From contig NZ_JACSZW010000003.1 in the NCBI RefSeq assembly GCF_014472395.1, positions 1 to 64,000 of the forward strand: DNA of 64,000 nt. The letters are read 5' to 3'. The stretch is from Pedobacter sp. N36a (lineage in GTDB: Bacteria > Bacteroidota > Bacteroidia > Sphingobacteriales > Sphingobacteriaceae). Below the pieces are notes generated by a model that was not told where the DNA came from, did no database searches, and saw nothing but the letters and a program-made list of their open reading frames with translations. A program made the position numbers and the translations under genes. Positions 25,380-33,356 of the stretch are shown here, in pieces; position 1 is the stretch's first letter; the number at the start of each line of letters is the position of its first letter.

Positions 25380-26816
25380 TTATCTCACTTTTGTATAAAA
25401 GATGTTCAACTTCATGCGTTTTGTTCCTGCTGCTGCATTTTTTACTGGTGCCAGTAAAATGGAACGTTCTGCAGATGCTGCCCAGGGGCTCAAGGTAAAT
25501 TCTGTACTTGGCGTTGGCGCTATAAATGTGCCGTAGTCCTGTTTTTTTCCGTCTATTAAATCCTGAACATAGGCCGTGATACTAAAAATGTACCTTCTGT
25601 TCACAGAATCAAAGTATCCGCCAAACAATTCCTGTGCAGGAAGTGCTCTTGGGTCACCGGCAGTTACACCAGTTACCGCACGGTCATTATCCGGAAGGTT
25701 AGTCACCAGACCTGCTGCATCAAATTTGTATAGTCTTAATCTTGGTGCAGGTTTAAAATAAACATCATCTTCAGGGCTCAGGTCGATCACCAGCTCTGCT
25801 TTGTTAACAGAAACTTTCGTACCGGCAGTTAAGGTTTTAAACTCGTTAAAATCAAAAGAGATCTTGTTTCTTAAGCCTGTTAAGCCTTGTAAATACGTTT
25901 TTGGATATTGCGTAGCTGAAGGATCGTTTAATTGCGTGTTGATGTCAGCGGTATAGGTATGCTTCACGTAAGCACTCACTGGGGAAGTCGTTTTATCGAT
26001 CGGGAAGATTGCAGAAACCGTATCATGCGTTAATGGACTCGTTCCATCTTTGCGGTAATAGATCTGTAATTTTGCCCCATTGTTTACGTCGGTTATCTGA
26101 TCAAAATTGAAGAATGCGATCGCACCAACACCTGTTGCTCTGGTCACATTCACATAAAGGCCATTGAACTTGCTGGTAAACAGGTCGTTTCTAGCGAAAG
26201 CATTGGTGTCCAGTTTTACAATTCTGTTCTGAATCATGGTTGGATTCAGGCGAATTCTGAGCTGAGGAGCAACTGTTGCTGCTGTATCCGGTTTACCGGT
26301 TACAATATTGGTCACTTTAAAGCTGGTAGTAGGGCGCTGCTGGTGGTCCAGATTTGTGCCTAACACGTCACTTGTGTTTTTGAACCATTCTTTGCTGCTT
26401 AAAAAGCTGTTTTCCAGAGACATGTCTGTCGTCAATTGTTTGACTGTGAAATCATACTTCGCAGTCGAGTCACCATAAAACTGAGTAGAGTAAGGCAATA
26501 CCAAGACTGCAGAATCGACTATTGGGTTATTTCCAAAACGGTATCCTACCGAAGGGATATTTACCGTCATCGCAACTCCAGCTTCAGATGTTCCAAAAAC
26601 AGGATCCACCATCAAGCCAATTGGAAACCTGGCTAATGCACTTGCGGCAACAGGGGCTTCCGCTTGAGTGCGCGTAGTAAGTGCTGTATTATCGTATAAA
26701 TCTCCGGAAATGGCATCACCATCTGGAGCAAGGCCAATCGTGTTGTTATCTTTACACGAAGAAAAAAGAAAAAGACCTATCAACATGGTTAATAAGTCTT
26801 GTTTTGTAAATTTCAT
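25380..26816 (-). CDS. DUF4270 lipoprotein
   Basis: A 478-residue surface or periplasmic lipoprotein with lipobox LFSSC (Cys about residue 21). The remainder is a beta-rich domain; SAVLVLPYSTQFYGDST near 102 and KAELVIDLSPE near 338 fit the DUF4270 pattern seen in many Bacteroidota. The function is unknown. It lies between the starch-synthase-like gene and glmS on one strand, an arrangement I believe recurs in Sphingobacteriales. Confidence 0.78.
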   Translation of the reverse strand: MKFTKQDLLTMLIGLFLFSSCKDNNTIGLAPDGDAISGDLYDNTALTTRTQAEAPVAASALARFPIGLMVDPVFGTSEAGVAMTVNIPSVGYRFGNNPIVDSAVLVLPYSTQFYGDSTAKYDFTVKQLTTDMSLENSFLSSKEWFKNTSDVLGTNLDHQQRPTTSFKVTNIVTGKPDTAATVAPQLRIRLNPTMIQNRIVKLDTNAFARNDLFTSKFNGLYVNVTRATGVGAIAFFNFDQITDVNNGAKLQIYYRKDGTSPLTHDTVSAIFPIDKTTSPVSAYVKHTYTADINTQLNDPSATQYPKTYLQGLTGLRNKISFDFNEFKTLTAGTKVSVNKAELVIDLSPEDDVYFKPAPRLRLYKFDAAGLVTNLPDNDRAVTGVTAGDPRALPAQELFGGYFDSVNRRYIFSITAYVQDLIDGKKQDYGTFIAPTPSTEFTLSPWAASAERSILLAPVKNAAAGTKRMKLNIFYTKVR

Positions 26817-26839
26817 ATTTAAATTAATAATACCTGAGT

Positions 26840-27664
26840 TTATGCTATAGAAACCAATTCTTCATCCGAAATCTCTTCATATAAAGAGTAGAAGTTTTCG
26901 AAATCCTCGGTTAAATTAAAGGCTAAAGTTGGTTTATTAGAATCTTTAACAAATTTTAACACATCAGCATCGATTTTATCATGTGCTAAAACTACAGCAT
27001 CTGAGTAAGTAATCGCCCCGATATGTAAGGTGTTACAGTCGGCATTTTCAAACATTTTCGTGTCCTCAAGCGTCATTGCGTTCATGACCGCCTTCTTGTG
27101 AAGGTCTACATGAAGCTTCTCTGTAAAGCAGTTCTCATAGATAGAATACACCACTTTCGCATTCTTGAAAGTAGGGTCATTCTTATAAGAAGTTTTGATG
27201 TAAGCAGGAACTAAAGAAGTCATCCAGCCGTGGCAATGCACGATATCCGGAGCCCATCCTAGTTTCTTAACCGTCTCCAATGCGCCTTTGCAAAAGAAGA
27301 TCGTTCTCTCATCATTGTCCGCATAGAATTTTTCTTCTTTGTCTCTAAAAACGTATTTGCGTTGGAAATAATCTTCGTTATCCAGGAAGTAAACCTGCAT
27401 ACGAGCAGCTGGAATAGAGGCAACTTTAATAATTAAAGGGTTGTCATTATCATCAATGATAATGTTCATTCCTGAAAGACGTATCACTTCGTGCAATCTG
27501 TTCCTTCTTTCATTAATATTCCCGAATCTAGGCATCAAAATACGGATTTCAAATCCTTTATCTTGCATCGCCTGTGGTAGTTGACGGGTAATTTCTGAAA
27601 TTTTAGTGAGTTCAAGGAAAGGCGACATCTCGTGTGTAACAATCAGTAGCTTCGTTTTGGCCAT
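26840..27664 (-). CDS. Starch-synthase-like (GT5) N-terminal domain protein
   Basis: A protein of about 274 residues resembling only the N-terminal Rossmann domain of glycogen/starch synthases: LLIVTHEMSPF at the start, LPQAMQDKGFEIRILMPRFG, DIVHCHGWMTSLVPAYIK near 138. The C-terminal GT domain is absent. The ADP-glucose motif KxGGL expected after APF is here ELTKIS, so the usual lysine and glycines are lost. It is therefore unlikely to make glycogen alone. ATG 27664 (MAKTKL) is preferred; ATG 27670 is possible. The exact -7 box TACCTTTG (27723-27716) serves it. Confidence 0.75.
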   Translation of the reverse strand: MAKTKLLIVTHEMSPFLELTKISEITRQLPQAMQDKGFEIRILMPRFGNINERRNRLHEVIRLSGMNIIIDDNDNPLIIKVASIPAARMQVYFLDNEDYFQRKYVFRDKEEKFYADNDERTIFFCKGALETVKKLGWAPDIVHCHGWMTSLVPAYIKTSYKNDPTFKNAKVVYSIYENCFTEKLHVDLHKKAVMNAMTLEDTKMFENADCNTLHIGAITYSDAVVLAHDKIDADVLKFVKDSNKPTLAFNLTEDFENFYSLYEEISDEELVSIA

Positions 27665-27708
27665 CTCCATATTCTGTAAATAAATAATTATGTTAAAGAA
27701 AAGATTAT

Positions 27709-27801
27709 CAAGGGGCAAAGGTAAGCAAAATAATAACATTTATCAATTATATAGGCAAGATGTTTTGTTTGGAATGTATTATTAACCAACTTTGCCCCTT
27801 G
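27709..27801. promoter_or_regulatory. Divergent promoters with a 12-bp inverted repeat
   Basis: On the minus strand TACCTTTG (27723-27716) and on the plus strand CAACTTTG (27787-27794, with TTTG at 27764-27767, 19 nt away) are the -7 boxes of the starch-synthase-like gene and panC. Each overlaps one arm of a perfect 12-bp inverted repeat, CAAGGGGCAAAG (27709-27720) and CTTTGCCCCTTG (27790-27801). Both start regions are thus mirror images. Confidence 0.6.
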
Positions 27802-27818
27802 AAATTTTATAGGCTAGT

Positions 27819-28658
27819 TTGAAAGTTATAAACACCATCGCAGCGTTAAAGTCGTTGCTTGAACCAATAAAATTGGGTCAACAGAAAATTGCTTTAGTGC
27901 CTACTATGGGTGCTTTGCACAAAGGACACGTGTCCCTGATTGAGGTTGCGCAGCAGCATGCTGATGTAGTGGTTTGCAGCATATTTGTAAATCCAACACA
28001 GTTCACAGATCCTAAGGATCTGGAGAAATATCCCCGCCCTTTAGCGCATGATATGGATATGCTTTTAGCTGCAGGATGTGATGTGGTATTCATGCCATCT
28101 GTGCAGGAAATGTACCCTGAGCCTGAGGAATGGCACATAGACCTGGGGCCGGCAGAGTTTTTACTCGAAGGTGAATTCAGAAGAGGGCACTATCAGGGCG
28201 TGACACAAATCGTGAATAAGCTGTTCAATGCCGTAAATCCAGACCTTGCTTTCTTCGGACAAAAAGATTTTCAGCAGGTGCTGATGATTGAGAATATGGT
28301 GGCCTATTTTAAGCTTTCGGTTCAGATCATTTCCTGCCCGATCATCAGAGAAGAGGACGGCCTGGCGATGAGCTCTAGAAACATCCACCTGACCAAAGAT
28401 GACCGCAAAAATGCCCTGGTATTGAGCGAAGCACTTCAGTATGTTAAGGATAATTTTAAAACCGTCAGCATTCCGGAATTACTGGAAAATGCGAAAAAGA
28501 TGATCACTGCCATTCCTGGTGTGGATCTCGACTACTTTACCATTGCAAATGGGAAAACACTGCTTCCGGAAGCCGATAAAAATCAGCCGGATATCGTGGC
28601 TCTAGTGGCCGCAAAGGTGGGTCAGACGCGTCTAATTGATAATATGCTCCTCAACTGA
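27819..28658 (+). CDS. panC: Pantothenate synthetase
   Basis: Condenses pantoate with beta-alanine using ATP. It shows VPTMGALHKGH near residue 27 (the HxGH nucleotidyl-transferase motif), FVNPTQF near 57, FGQKDFQQ near 147 and MSSRN near 184. The 279-residue length is normal. The start is TTG 27819: an in-frame stop lies two codons upstream and no ATG fits. panD follows after 45 nt. Transcribed divergently from the starch-synthase-like gene. Confidence 0.95.
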   Translation: MKVINTIAALKSLLEPIKLGQQKIALVPTMGALHKGHVSLIEVAQQHADVVVCSIFVNPTQFTDPKDLEKYPRPLAHDMDMLLAAGCDVVFMPSVQEMYPEPEEWHIDLGPAEFLLEGEFRRGHYQGVTQIVNKLFNAVNPDLAFFGQKDFQQVLMIENMVAYFKLSVQIISCPIIREEDGLAMSSRNIHLTKDDRKNALVLSEALQYVKDNFKTVSIPELLENAKKMITAIPGVDLDYFTIANGKTLLPEADKNQPDIVALVAAKVGQTRLIDNMLLN

Positions 28659-28691
28659 CAATCTATTAAACACCCTAATTACAAAAATTCG

Positions 28692-28699
28692 TAACTTTG
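28692..28699 (+). promoter_or_regulatory. -7 promoter box of panD, abutting its start
   Basis: TAACTTTG, exact TAnnTTTG, ends 4 nt before the panD ATG at 28704, so panD may have its own leaderless transcript in addition to read-through from panC. Confidence 0.55.
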
Positions 28700-28703
28700 A
28701 ATT

Positions 28704-29054
28704 ATGATTATCGAGATATTAAAATCGAAAATACACCGTGTTAAAGTAACACAGGCAGAATTGAACTACGTAGGTAGTATCACTATCGATCAGGATCTGA
28801 TGGATGCTGCCCAGATCATTGCTAATGAAAAGGTGCAGATTGTAAACAACAACAACGGAGAGCGTTTTGAAACTTATGTGATTAAGGGCGAACGCGGAAC
28901 CGGTATTGTTTGTTTAAATGGTGCTGTAGCCAGAAAAGTACAGGTCGGCGATATTCTAATCATTATGTCTTTTGGCTCCCTGCCAATCGAAGAAGCAAAG
29001 AAATACCATCCAGTGCTTGTTTTTCCTGACGACAACAATCGCCTTTTAAAATAG
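28704..29054 (+). CDS. panD: Aspartate 1-decarboxylase
   Basis: Makes beta-alanine, the second substrate of PanC. It is a 116-residue pyruvoyl enzyme with the self-cleavage site YVGS (Gly-Ser near residue 24-25), Lys and Tyr around it ([16 protein letters not shown]), and [12 protein letters not shown] near 72. Standard length. It follows panC on the same strand, and its own promoter box lies right at the ATG. Confidence 0.95.
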   Translation: MIIEILKSKIHRVKVTQAELNYVGSITIDQDLMDAAQIIANEKVQIVNNNNGERFETYVIKGERGTGIVCLNGAVARKVQVGDILIIMSFGSLPIEEAKKYHPVLVFPDDNNRLLK

Positions 29055-29151
29055 CAAAAAGCGGTATAGTGTAAAATAATACTATGCTGCCATAGTAATC
29101 TGATCTAGAAATACTAAATTTGGCAGTACGTATATTTTTATCTATATAATT

Positions 29152-30291
29152 ATGCTATTTCAATTAAGTGAAGAACAATTGATGATTCAACAGGCTGCCA
29201 GGGATTTCGCACAGACTGAACTGAAGCCCGGAGTTATCGAAAGAGATGAGCACCAGAAATTCCCTGCCGAGCAAGTAAAAAAGCTCGGTGAACTCGGATT
29301 TCTTGGAATGATGGTTTCAGAAAAATATAATGGCAGCGGGCTCGATGCGCTATCTTATGTCCTGGTGATGGAAGAATTGTCGAAAGTTGACGCTTCTGCC
29401 TCTGTGGTGGTTTCTGTAAATAACTCCCTGGTCTGTTATGGACTGGAGTCTTATGGTTCAGAATTCCAAAAAGAAAAGTACCTGAAGCCATTGGCTGCAG
29501 GTGAAAAAATCGGCGCTTTCTGTCTGTCGGAGCCTGAGGCTGGATCAGATGCCACCTCCCAGCAAACTACTGCGGTAGATATGGGCGATTATTACCTGCT
29601 GAACGGTACTAAAAACTGGATTACTAACGGAAATACCGCTTCCACCTATCTGGTGATTGCACAAACCGATCGCAGTTTGAAACATAAAGGCATCAACGCT
29701 TTTATCGTAGAGAAAGGTATGGAAGGCTTTACTGTGGGGCCAAAAGAAAATAAAATGGGCATTCGTGGTTCTGATACCCATTCACTCATGTTCAATGATG
29801 TTAAGGTTCCTAAAGAAAACAGGATCGGTGATGATGGATTTGGTTTCACTTTCGCAATGAAAACCCTGGAAGGCGGTCGTATAGGTATCGCTGCGCAGGC
29901 CTTAGGGATTGCTGCAGGAGCGTACGAGCTGGCTTTGGCTTATTCAAAGGAACGTAAATCATTCGGCAAAGCAATTGCAGAACATCAGGCGATTGCCTTT
30001 AAGCTGGCCGATATGGCTACTAGCATTGAAGCCGCACGAATGCTGGTGTATAAAGCCGCATGGATGAAAGATCAGGGCTTATCTTATACTTTAGCCGGTT
30101 CTATGGCAAAACTATATGCATCTAAAGTAGCGATGGACGTGACTGTTGAGGCAGTTCAGATCCATGGCGGTTATGGTTTTGTGAAAGAATACCATGTAGA
30201 ACGCATGATGAGAGATGCTAAAATTACCCAAATTTATGAAGGCACTACAGAAATTCAGAAAATGGTGATCTCCAGAGAGATTTTGAGATAA
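29152..30291 (+). CDS. Acyl-CoA dehydrogenase (short/branched-chain type)
   Basis: An FAD flavoenzyme that introduces the alpha-beta double bond in acyl-CoA. It has CLSEPEAGSDA near residue 124, TNGNTAS near 156, the FAD-binding GFTFAMKTLEGGRIGIAAQALG near 225 and the C-terminal YEGTTEIQ with the catalytic Glu near 365. At 379 residues it is a complete member; substrate chain length cannot be fixed by eye. An exact -7 box TAAATTTG (29115-29122) lies 29 nt before the ATG. Single gene followed by a perfect terminator. Confidence 0.92.
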   Translation: MLFQLSEEQLMIQQAARDFAQTELKPGVIERDEHQKFPAEQVKKLGELGFLGMMVSEKYNGSGLDALSYVLVMEELSKVDASASVVVSVNNSLVCYGLESYGSEFQKEKYLKPLAAGEKIGAFCLSEPEAGSDATSQQTTAVDMGDYYLLNGTKNWITNGNTASTYLVIAQTDRSLKHKGINAFIVEKGMEGFTVGPKENKMGIRGSDTHSLMFNDVKVPKENRIGDDGFGFTFAMKTLEGGRIGIAAQALGIAAGAYELALAYSKERKSFGKAIAEHQAIAFKLADMATSIEAARMLVYKAAWMKDQGLSYTLAGSMAKLYASKVAMDVTVEAVQIHGGYGFVKEYHVERMMRDAKITQIYEGTTEIQKMVISREILR

Positions 30292-30326
30292 AATGCTTCA
30301 GCATTTTCAGGTAGAGATTTTCTTTA

Positions 30327-30366
30327 CCAACAAAAAAAGCAGCCTCAAGGCTGCTTTTTTTGTTGG
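30327..30366 (+). terminator. Terminator after the acyl-CoA dehydrogenase gene
   Basis: A perfect 18-bp stem from CCAACAAAAAAAGCAGCC to its complement, with a TCAA loop and an internal T-run. It is symmetric and could work on both strands. Confidence 0.85.
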
Positions 30367-30384
30367 CGATAAGCCTCCCGTATG

Positions 30385-30523
30385 GTTCGGGAAGAGACCT
30401 GCTTTTCCTTAGAGGAAGGAGGGGGTTCGGTTAGGGTTTGGATAGCAGAGACTAAGGCAACCCTACGCGAACCCTAACCGAACCCCCTCCGAACCCTATT
30501 ATAAGGCCCTTCTCTTCCCGAAC
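30385..30523. repeat. 139-bp nested palindrome, possible mobile repeat
   Basis: Two perfect inverted repeats are nested. The outer arms are 13 bp (GTTCGGGAAGAGA, 30385-30397, and its complement at 30511-30523). The inner arms are 21 bp (30418-30438 and 30470-30490, containing GGGGGTTCGGTTAGGG). The spacers between outer and inner arms are 20 nt on both sides, and the core loop is 31 nt. It is GC-rich compared with its surroundings and fills most of a 269-nt gap. Confidence 0.75.
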
Positions 30524-30560
30524 ACTTCCCGGTCACTACCTAAGCAATACTTTTAAAAAT

Positions 30561-30908
30561 TTAATCTTTCTCGGTTCCGAGTAAACCGCCCAGTAATCCC
30601 TTAATTACGGCAACTACAATCGCCAATAAGGCTGCTGCCCAGAAACCGCTCGTATTGAAGGTACTCATCATATTGTCTACCAATAAAATCATCAAAACGG
30701 TGATGATGAAAGAAACCAGTCCGAGCGTTAAAAAGTTAATCGGTAAAGTGAAGATTCTCAAAATGGTCCCAATAGTAGCATTGGCCAGCGAAATCAGTAC
30801 TGCGGCAAGAACGGCTGTCCAATAGCTGTCTACATGAACCCCAGGGATAATTTTGGCGCCAAGAAATACCGCCAGTCCCAATAATAAAATTTCTACAATG
30901 ATCTTCAT
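30561..30908 (-). CDS. Phage-holin-family-4-type membrane protein (PF04020)
   Basis: A 115-residue protein made almost entirely of four hydrophobic segments (IIVEILLLGLAVFLGAKI; YWTAVLAAVLISLANA; LPINFLTLGLVSFIITVLM; AAALLAIVVAVIKGLLGG). The PINFLTLGL segment is typical of the PF04020 family, which is widespread in chromosomes despite its phage-holin name. Function unknown. It faces divergently from the following lipoprotein gene with only 18 nt between the two starts. Confidence 0.75.
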   Translation of the reverse strand: MKIIVEILLLGLAVFLGAKIIPGVHVDSYWTAVLAAVLISLANATIGTILRIFTLPINFLTLGLVSFIITVLMILLVDNMMSTFNTSGFWAAALLAIVVAVIKGLLGGLLGTEKD

Positions 30909-30926
30909 AATGCGTAATTTAGTGAT

Positions 30927-31361
30927 ATGTTTAAATACTTTGTTTGGCCAGTGGTGCTGGGCGCTGCCAGCCTTTTCTTTGCCGGATGTTCCGATGCAAA
31001 TAATAAGCCACTTTCTATAGCTTTTTCGGCAGACAGTTCAAAGATCTTGTTTTCACACATTGATCCCAGAGGTTTATTGGAGCTGAAGGGCCTCAAAAAC
31101 AGAGATTCTGTTTTGATGGATCTGGTTTCAGTCCTGCAAACCCCTTCCGAAAAAGATTCGGTCATCAGAGAAGAAGCGATCCCCGGAAAGATCAATGTAA
31201 CCGACAGCAACCTTGTGTTCAGTCCGATACAGCCTTTTGTAAAGGGCCGCGAGTATCTGGTTATTACCCACCTGAACATTCAGTTCGCCAAGCCCGAAGA
31301 AATTATCAAAGGAAAACTAAGCTATACGATTAAGCCCCAGCAAAAGGTCTTGAACCGCTAA
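30927..31361 (+). CDS. Predicted lipoprotein of unknown function
   Basis: A 144-residue protein with a signal peptide and lipobox FFAGC (Cys about residue 21). The mature part contains charged and Ser-rich stretches and ends in GKLSYTIKPQQKVLNR; I recognise no family. It is divergent from the PF04020 gene with an 18-nt gap, so the promoters must overlap the coding starts. No downstream partner. Confidence 0.6.
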   Translation: MFKYFVWPVVLGAASLFFAGCSDANNKPLSIAFSADSSKILFSHIDPRGLLELKGLKNRDSVLMDLVSVLQTPSEKDSVIREEAIPGKINVTDSNLVFSPIQPFVKGREYLVITHLNIQFAKPEEIIKGKLSYTIKPQQKVLNR

Positions 31362-31410
31362 TCAAGCGCTTTCAAAGGCCTGCACTCGGTTCCGTATCTT
31401 GCTGAAAAAG

Positions 31411-31430
31411 TTGCACATACATTGCACATA
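31411..31430 (+). repeat. Two TTGCACATA direct repeats upstream of rimP
   Basis: TTGCACATA occurs at 31411-31419 and 31422-31430, 11 nt apart start to start (one helical turn), about 37 nt upstream of the rimP -7 box. This spacing is what a tandem regulator site would have. Confidence 0.4.
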
Positions 31431-31466
31431 ACATCAATTCCATTTTTATTTTGTGAAAATATTTCA

Positions 31467-31474
31467 TATCTTTG
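31467..31474 (+). promoter_or_regulatory. -7 promoter box of the rimP-nusA operon
   Basis: TATCTTTG, exact TAnnTTTG, 62 nt before the rimP ATG. No correctly spaced -33 TTG is visible. Confidence 0.55.
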
Positions 31475-31490
31475 CACTGTAATAGAGGGC

Positions 31491-31522
31491 AAGAGGGGGC
31501 AGGAGTCCCCTCTTTTCTTTTA
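31491..31522 (+). promoter_or_regulatory. Terminator-like hairpin in the rimP leader
   Basis: AAGAGGGG pairs with CCCCTCTT around a short loop and is followed by TTCTTTTATT. It sits between the promoter and the rimP start, where an intrinsic attenuator would be, and could also be a plain stem before the start codon. Confidence 0.5.
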
Positions 31523-31536
31523 TTAGCAAATTGGTT

Positions 31537-32001
31537 ATGCAAGCAGAAAAAAGAGTAACAGAGTTAGTTGAAGAGAAGATTTCGGATAGGCCGGAGTTGT
31601 TTTTGGTAGAAGTTAAAATGCTTCCAAACAATAAGCTTATTATTCATGTTGATGGCGATGAAGGGATTAGTATCCAGGATTGTGCAGCGATCAGCAGACA
31701 TGTAGGTTTTCATTTGGAAGAAGAAAATACCATCGATAAAGCTTATAATTTAGAGGTATCCTCACCGGGTGTTGGTGAACCACTAAGACTGAAGAGACAA
31801 TATGTGAAAAATATTGGCAGAGAGTTGAGTGTAAAACTAAGCGGTGGCGAGATTAAAGAAGGTCAGTTGCTTTCTGTTGAAGAGAATGGCATAACCATCG
31901 AAGCGAAGGTTAAAGAAAAAGGTAAAAAGGCGACACTGGAATCAACCAGTATCGACTTTAGTAGTATAACAGAAACAAAGGTTTTAATTTCATTTAAATA
32001 A
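31537..32001 (+). CDS. rimP: Ribosome maturation factor RimP
   Basis: Helps assemble the 30S subunit. The 154-residue protein shows EKISDRPELFLVEVKMLPN at the front, IHVDGDEGISIQDCAAISR near residue 35, and the C-terminal Sm-like domain. I take ATG 31537 rather than an in-frame TTG two codons upstream. It stands directly before nusA (2 nt), the classical rimP-nusA-infB order. Confidence 0.93.
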   Translation: MQAEKRVTELVEEKISDRPELFLVEVKMLPNNKLIIHVDGDEGISIQDCAAISRHVGFHLEEENTIDKAYNLEVSSPGVGEPLRLKRQYVKNIGRELSVKLSGGEIKEGQLLSVEENGITIEAKVKEKGKKATLESTSIDFSSITETKVLISFK

Positions 32002-32003
32002 AA

Positions 32004-33239
32004 ATGAGCAATATTAATTTAATCGATTCATTTCAGGAATTCAAAGAGTTCAAGAATATCGACCGTCCTACAGTGATTAGTGTGCTGGAAGAGGTATTTC
32101 GCAGTATGTTGCGTAAAAAATACGGTACAGATGAGAATTGTGACGTCATCGTTAACCCGGACAACGGGGATTTGGAAATCTGGCGTACTAGAAAGGTGAT
32201 GGAGGATGGTTTTTCTGAAGATGATGACCTGGAGATCGAACTGTCTGAAGTAAAGCGCTTAGATCCTGATATGGAAGTTGGCGACGATTACATTGAGCAG
32301 ATCACTTTAGAGAGCTTTGGACGTAGAGCAATTTTAGCTGCACGCCAGACCCTTGTATCTAAGGTACTTGAATTAGAGAAAGACGAGATCTTCAAAAAAT
32401 ATAAAGATAGAGTTGGTGAGATTGTAACGGGAGAAGTTTATCAGGTTTGGAAGAAAGAAACACTGGTGCTGGATGATGAAGGCAACGAGTTGATGATGCC
32501 AAAAACGGAACAAATCCCGGCTGATTATTTCAAAAAAGGAGATACTGTTCGCGCGGTCATTCTTAAAGTAGATATGATCAATGCAACTCCAAAAATTATC
32601 ATTTCAAGGATTGCCCCTGAATTCTTACAGCGTTTGTTTGAAATTGAGGTTCCTGAGATTTTTGATGGCTTAATTACCATTAAGAAAATCGTGCGTGAGC
32701 CAGGAGAAAGAGCGAAAGTGGCAGTGGAGTCTTATGACGACAGGATTGATCCGGTTGGTGCTTGTGTGGGTATGAAAGGTTCCAGGATACATGGTATCGT
32801 GAGAGAACTTAAAAATGAAAACATTGATGTGATTAACTTCACCAACAACGTTTCATTATATATTACCAGAGCATTGAGCCCGGCAAAAATCACTTCTATT
32901 AAGTTAGATGACGAAACGAAACACGCTTCGGTATATTTGAAACCAGATCAGGTTTCATTGGCCATCGGTAGAGGTGGACATAATATTAAATTAGCGGGTA
33001 AATTAACCGGTTATGAGATCGATGTTTATCGTGAAGCAGGCGAAGAAGATGAGGATGTGGATATTGAAGAATTCTCAGATGAAATCGACAGCTGGATCAT
33101 TGATGAGCTGAAATCAATCGGTTGTGATACCGCAAAAAGTGTACTTTCACTTTCAATTGACGAGTTGGTAAAACGTACCGACCTTGAAGAAGAAACCGTC
33201 AAAGAAGTGATGAGTATATTAAAATCAGAGTTTGAATAA
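32004..33239 (+). CDS. nusA: Transcription termination/antitermination factor NusA
   Basis: Binds RNA polymerase and modulates pausing, termination and antitermination. The 411-residue protein has the N-terminal polymerase-binding domain (residues 1-125), an S1 domain (GEIVTGEVYQVWKKETLVL near 135), then two KH domains (DPVGACVGMKGSRIHGIVREL near 250, LAIGRGGHNIKLA near 320) and an acidic, shortened C-terminal region. It is co-transcribed with rimP. The NusA-operon leader hairpin upstream is notable because NusA autoregulates in E. coli. Confidence 0.95.
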   Translation: MSNINLIDSFQEFKEFKNIDRPTVISVLEEVFRSMLRKKYGTDENCDVIVNPDNGDLEIWRTRKVMEDGFSEDDDLEIELSEVKRLDPDMEVGDDYIEQITLESFGRRAILAARQTLVSKVLELEKDEIFKKYKDRVGEIVTGEVYQVWKKETLVLDDEGNELMMPKTEQIPADYFKKGDTVRAVILKVDMINATPKIIISRIAPEFLQRLFEIEVPEIFDGLITIKKIVREPGERAKVAVESYDDRIDPVGACVGMKGSRIHGIVRELKNENIDVINFTNNVSLYITRALSPAKITSIKLDDETKHASVYLKPDQVSLAIGRGGHNIKLAGKLTGYEIDVYREAGEEDEDVDIEEFSDEIDSWIIDELKSIGCDTAKSVLSLSIDELVKRTDLEEETVKEVMSILKSEFE

Positions 33240-33318
33240 AACGTTAGCTTGAATACTGAAAATTTATGTGGCCATTAAAAACAAATCACATACGCATGAA
33301 ATAAACAAGAATAAACGT

Positions 33319-33326
33319 TACTTTTG
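33319..33326 (+). promoter_or_regulatory. -7 promoter box of infB
   Basis: TACTTTTG, exact TAnnTTTG, in the 117-nt gap after nusA and 30 nt before the infB ATG. infB can be transcribed separately from rimP-nusA. Confidence 0.55.
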
Positions 33327-33356
33327 TATAAGAATTAAAAGAAAAATAGGATATCA

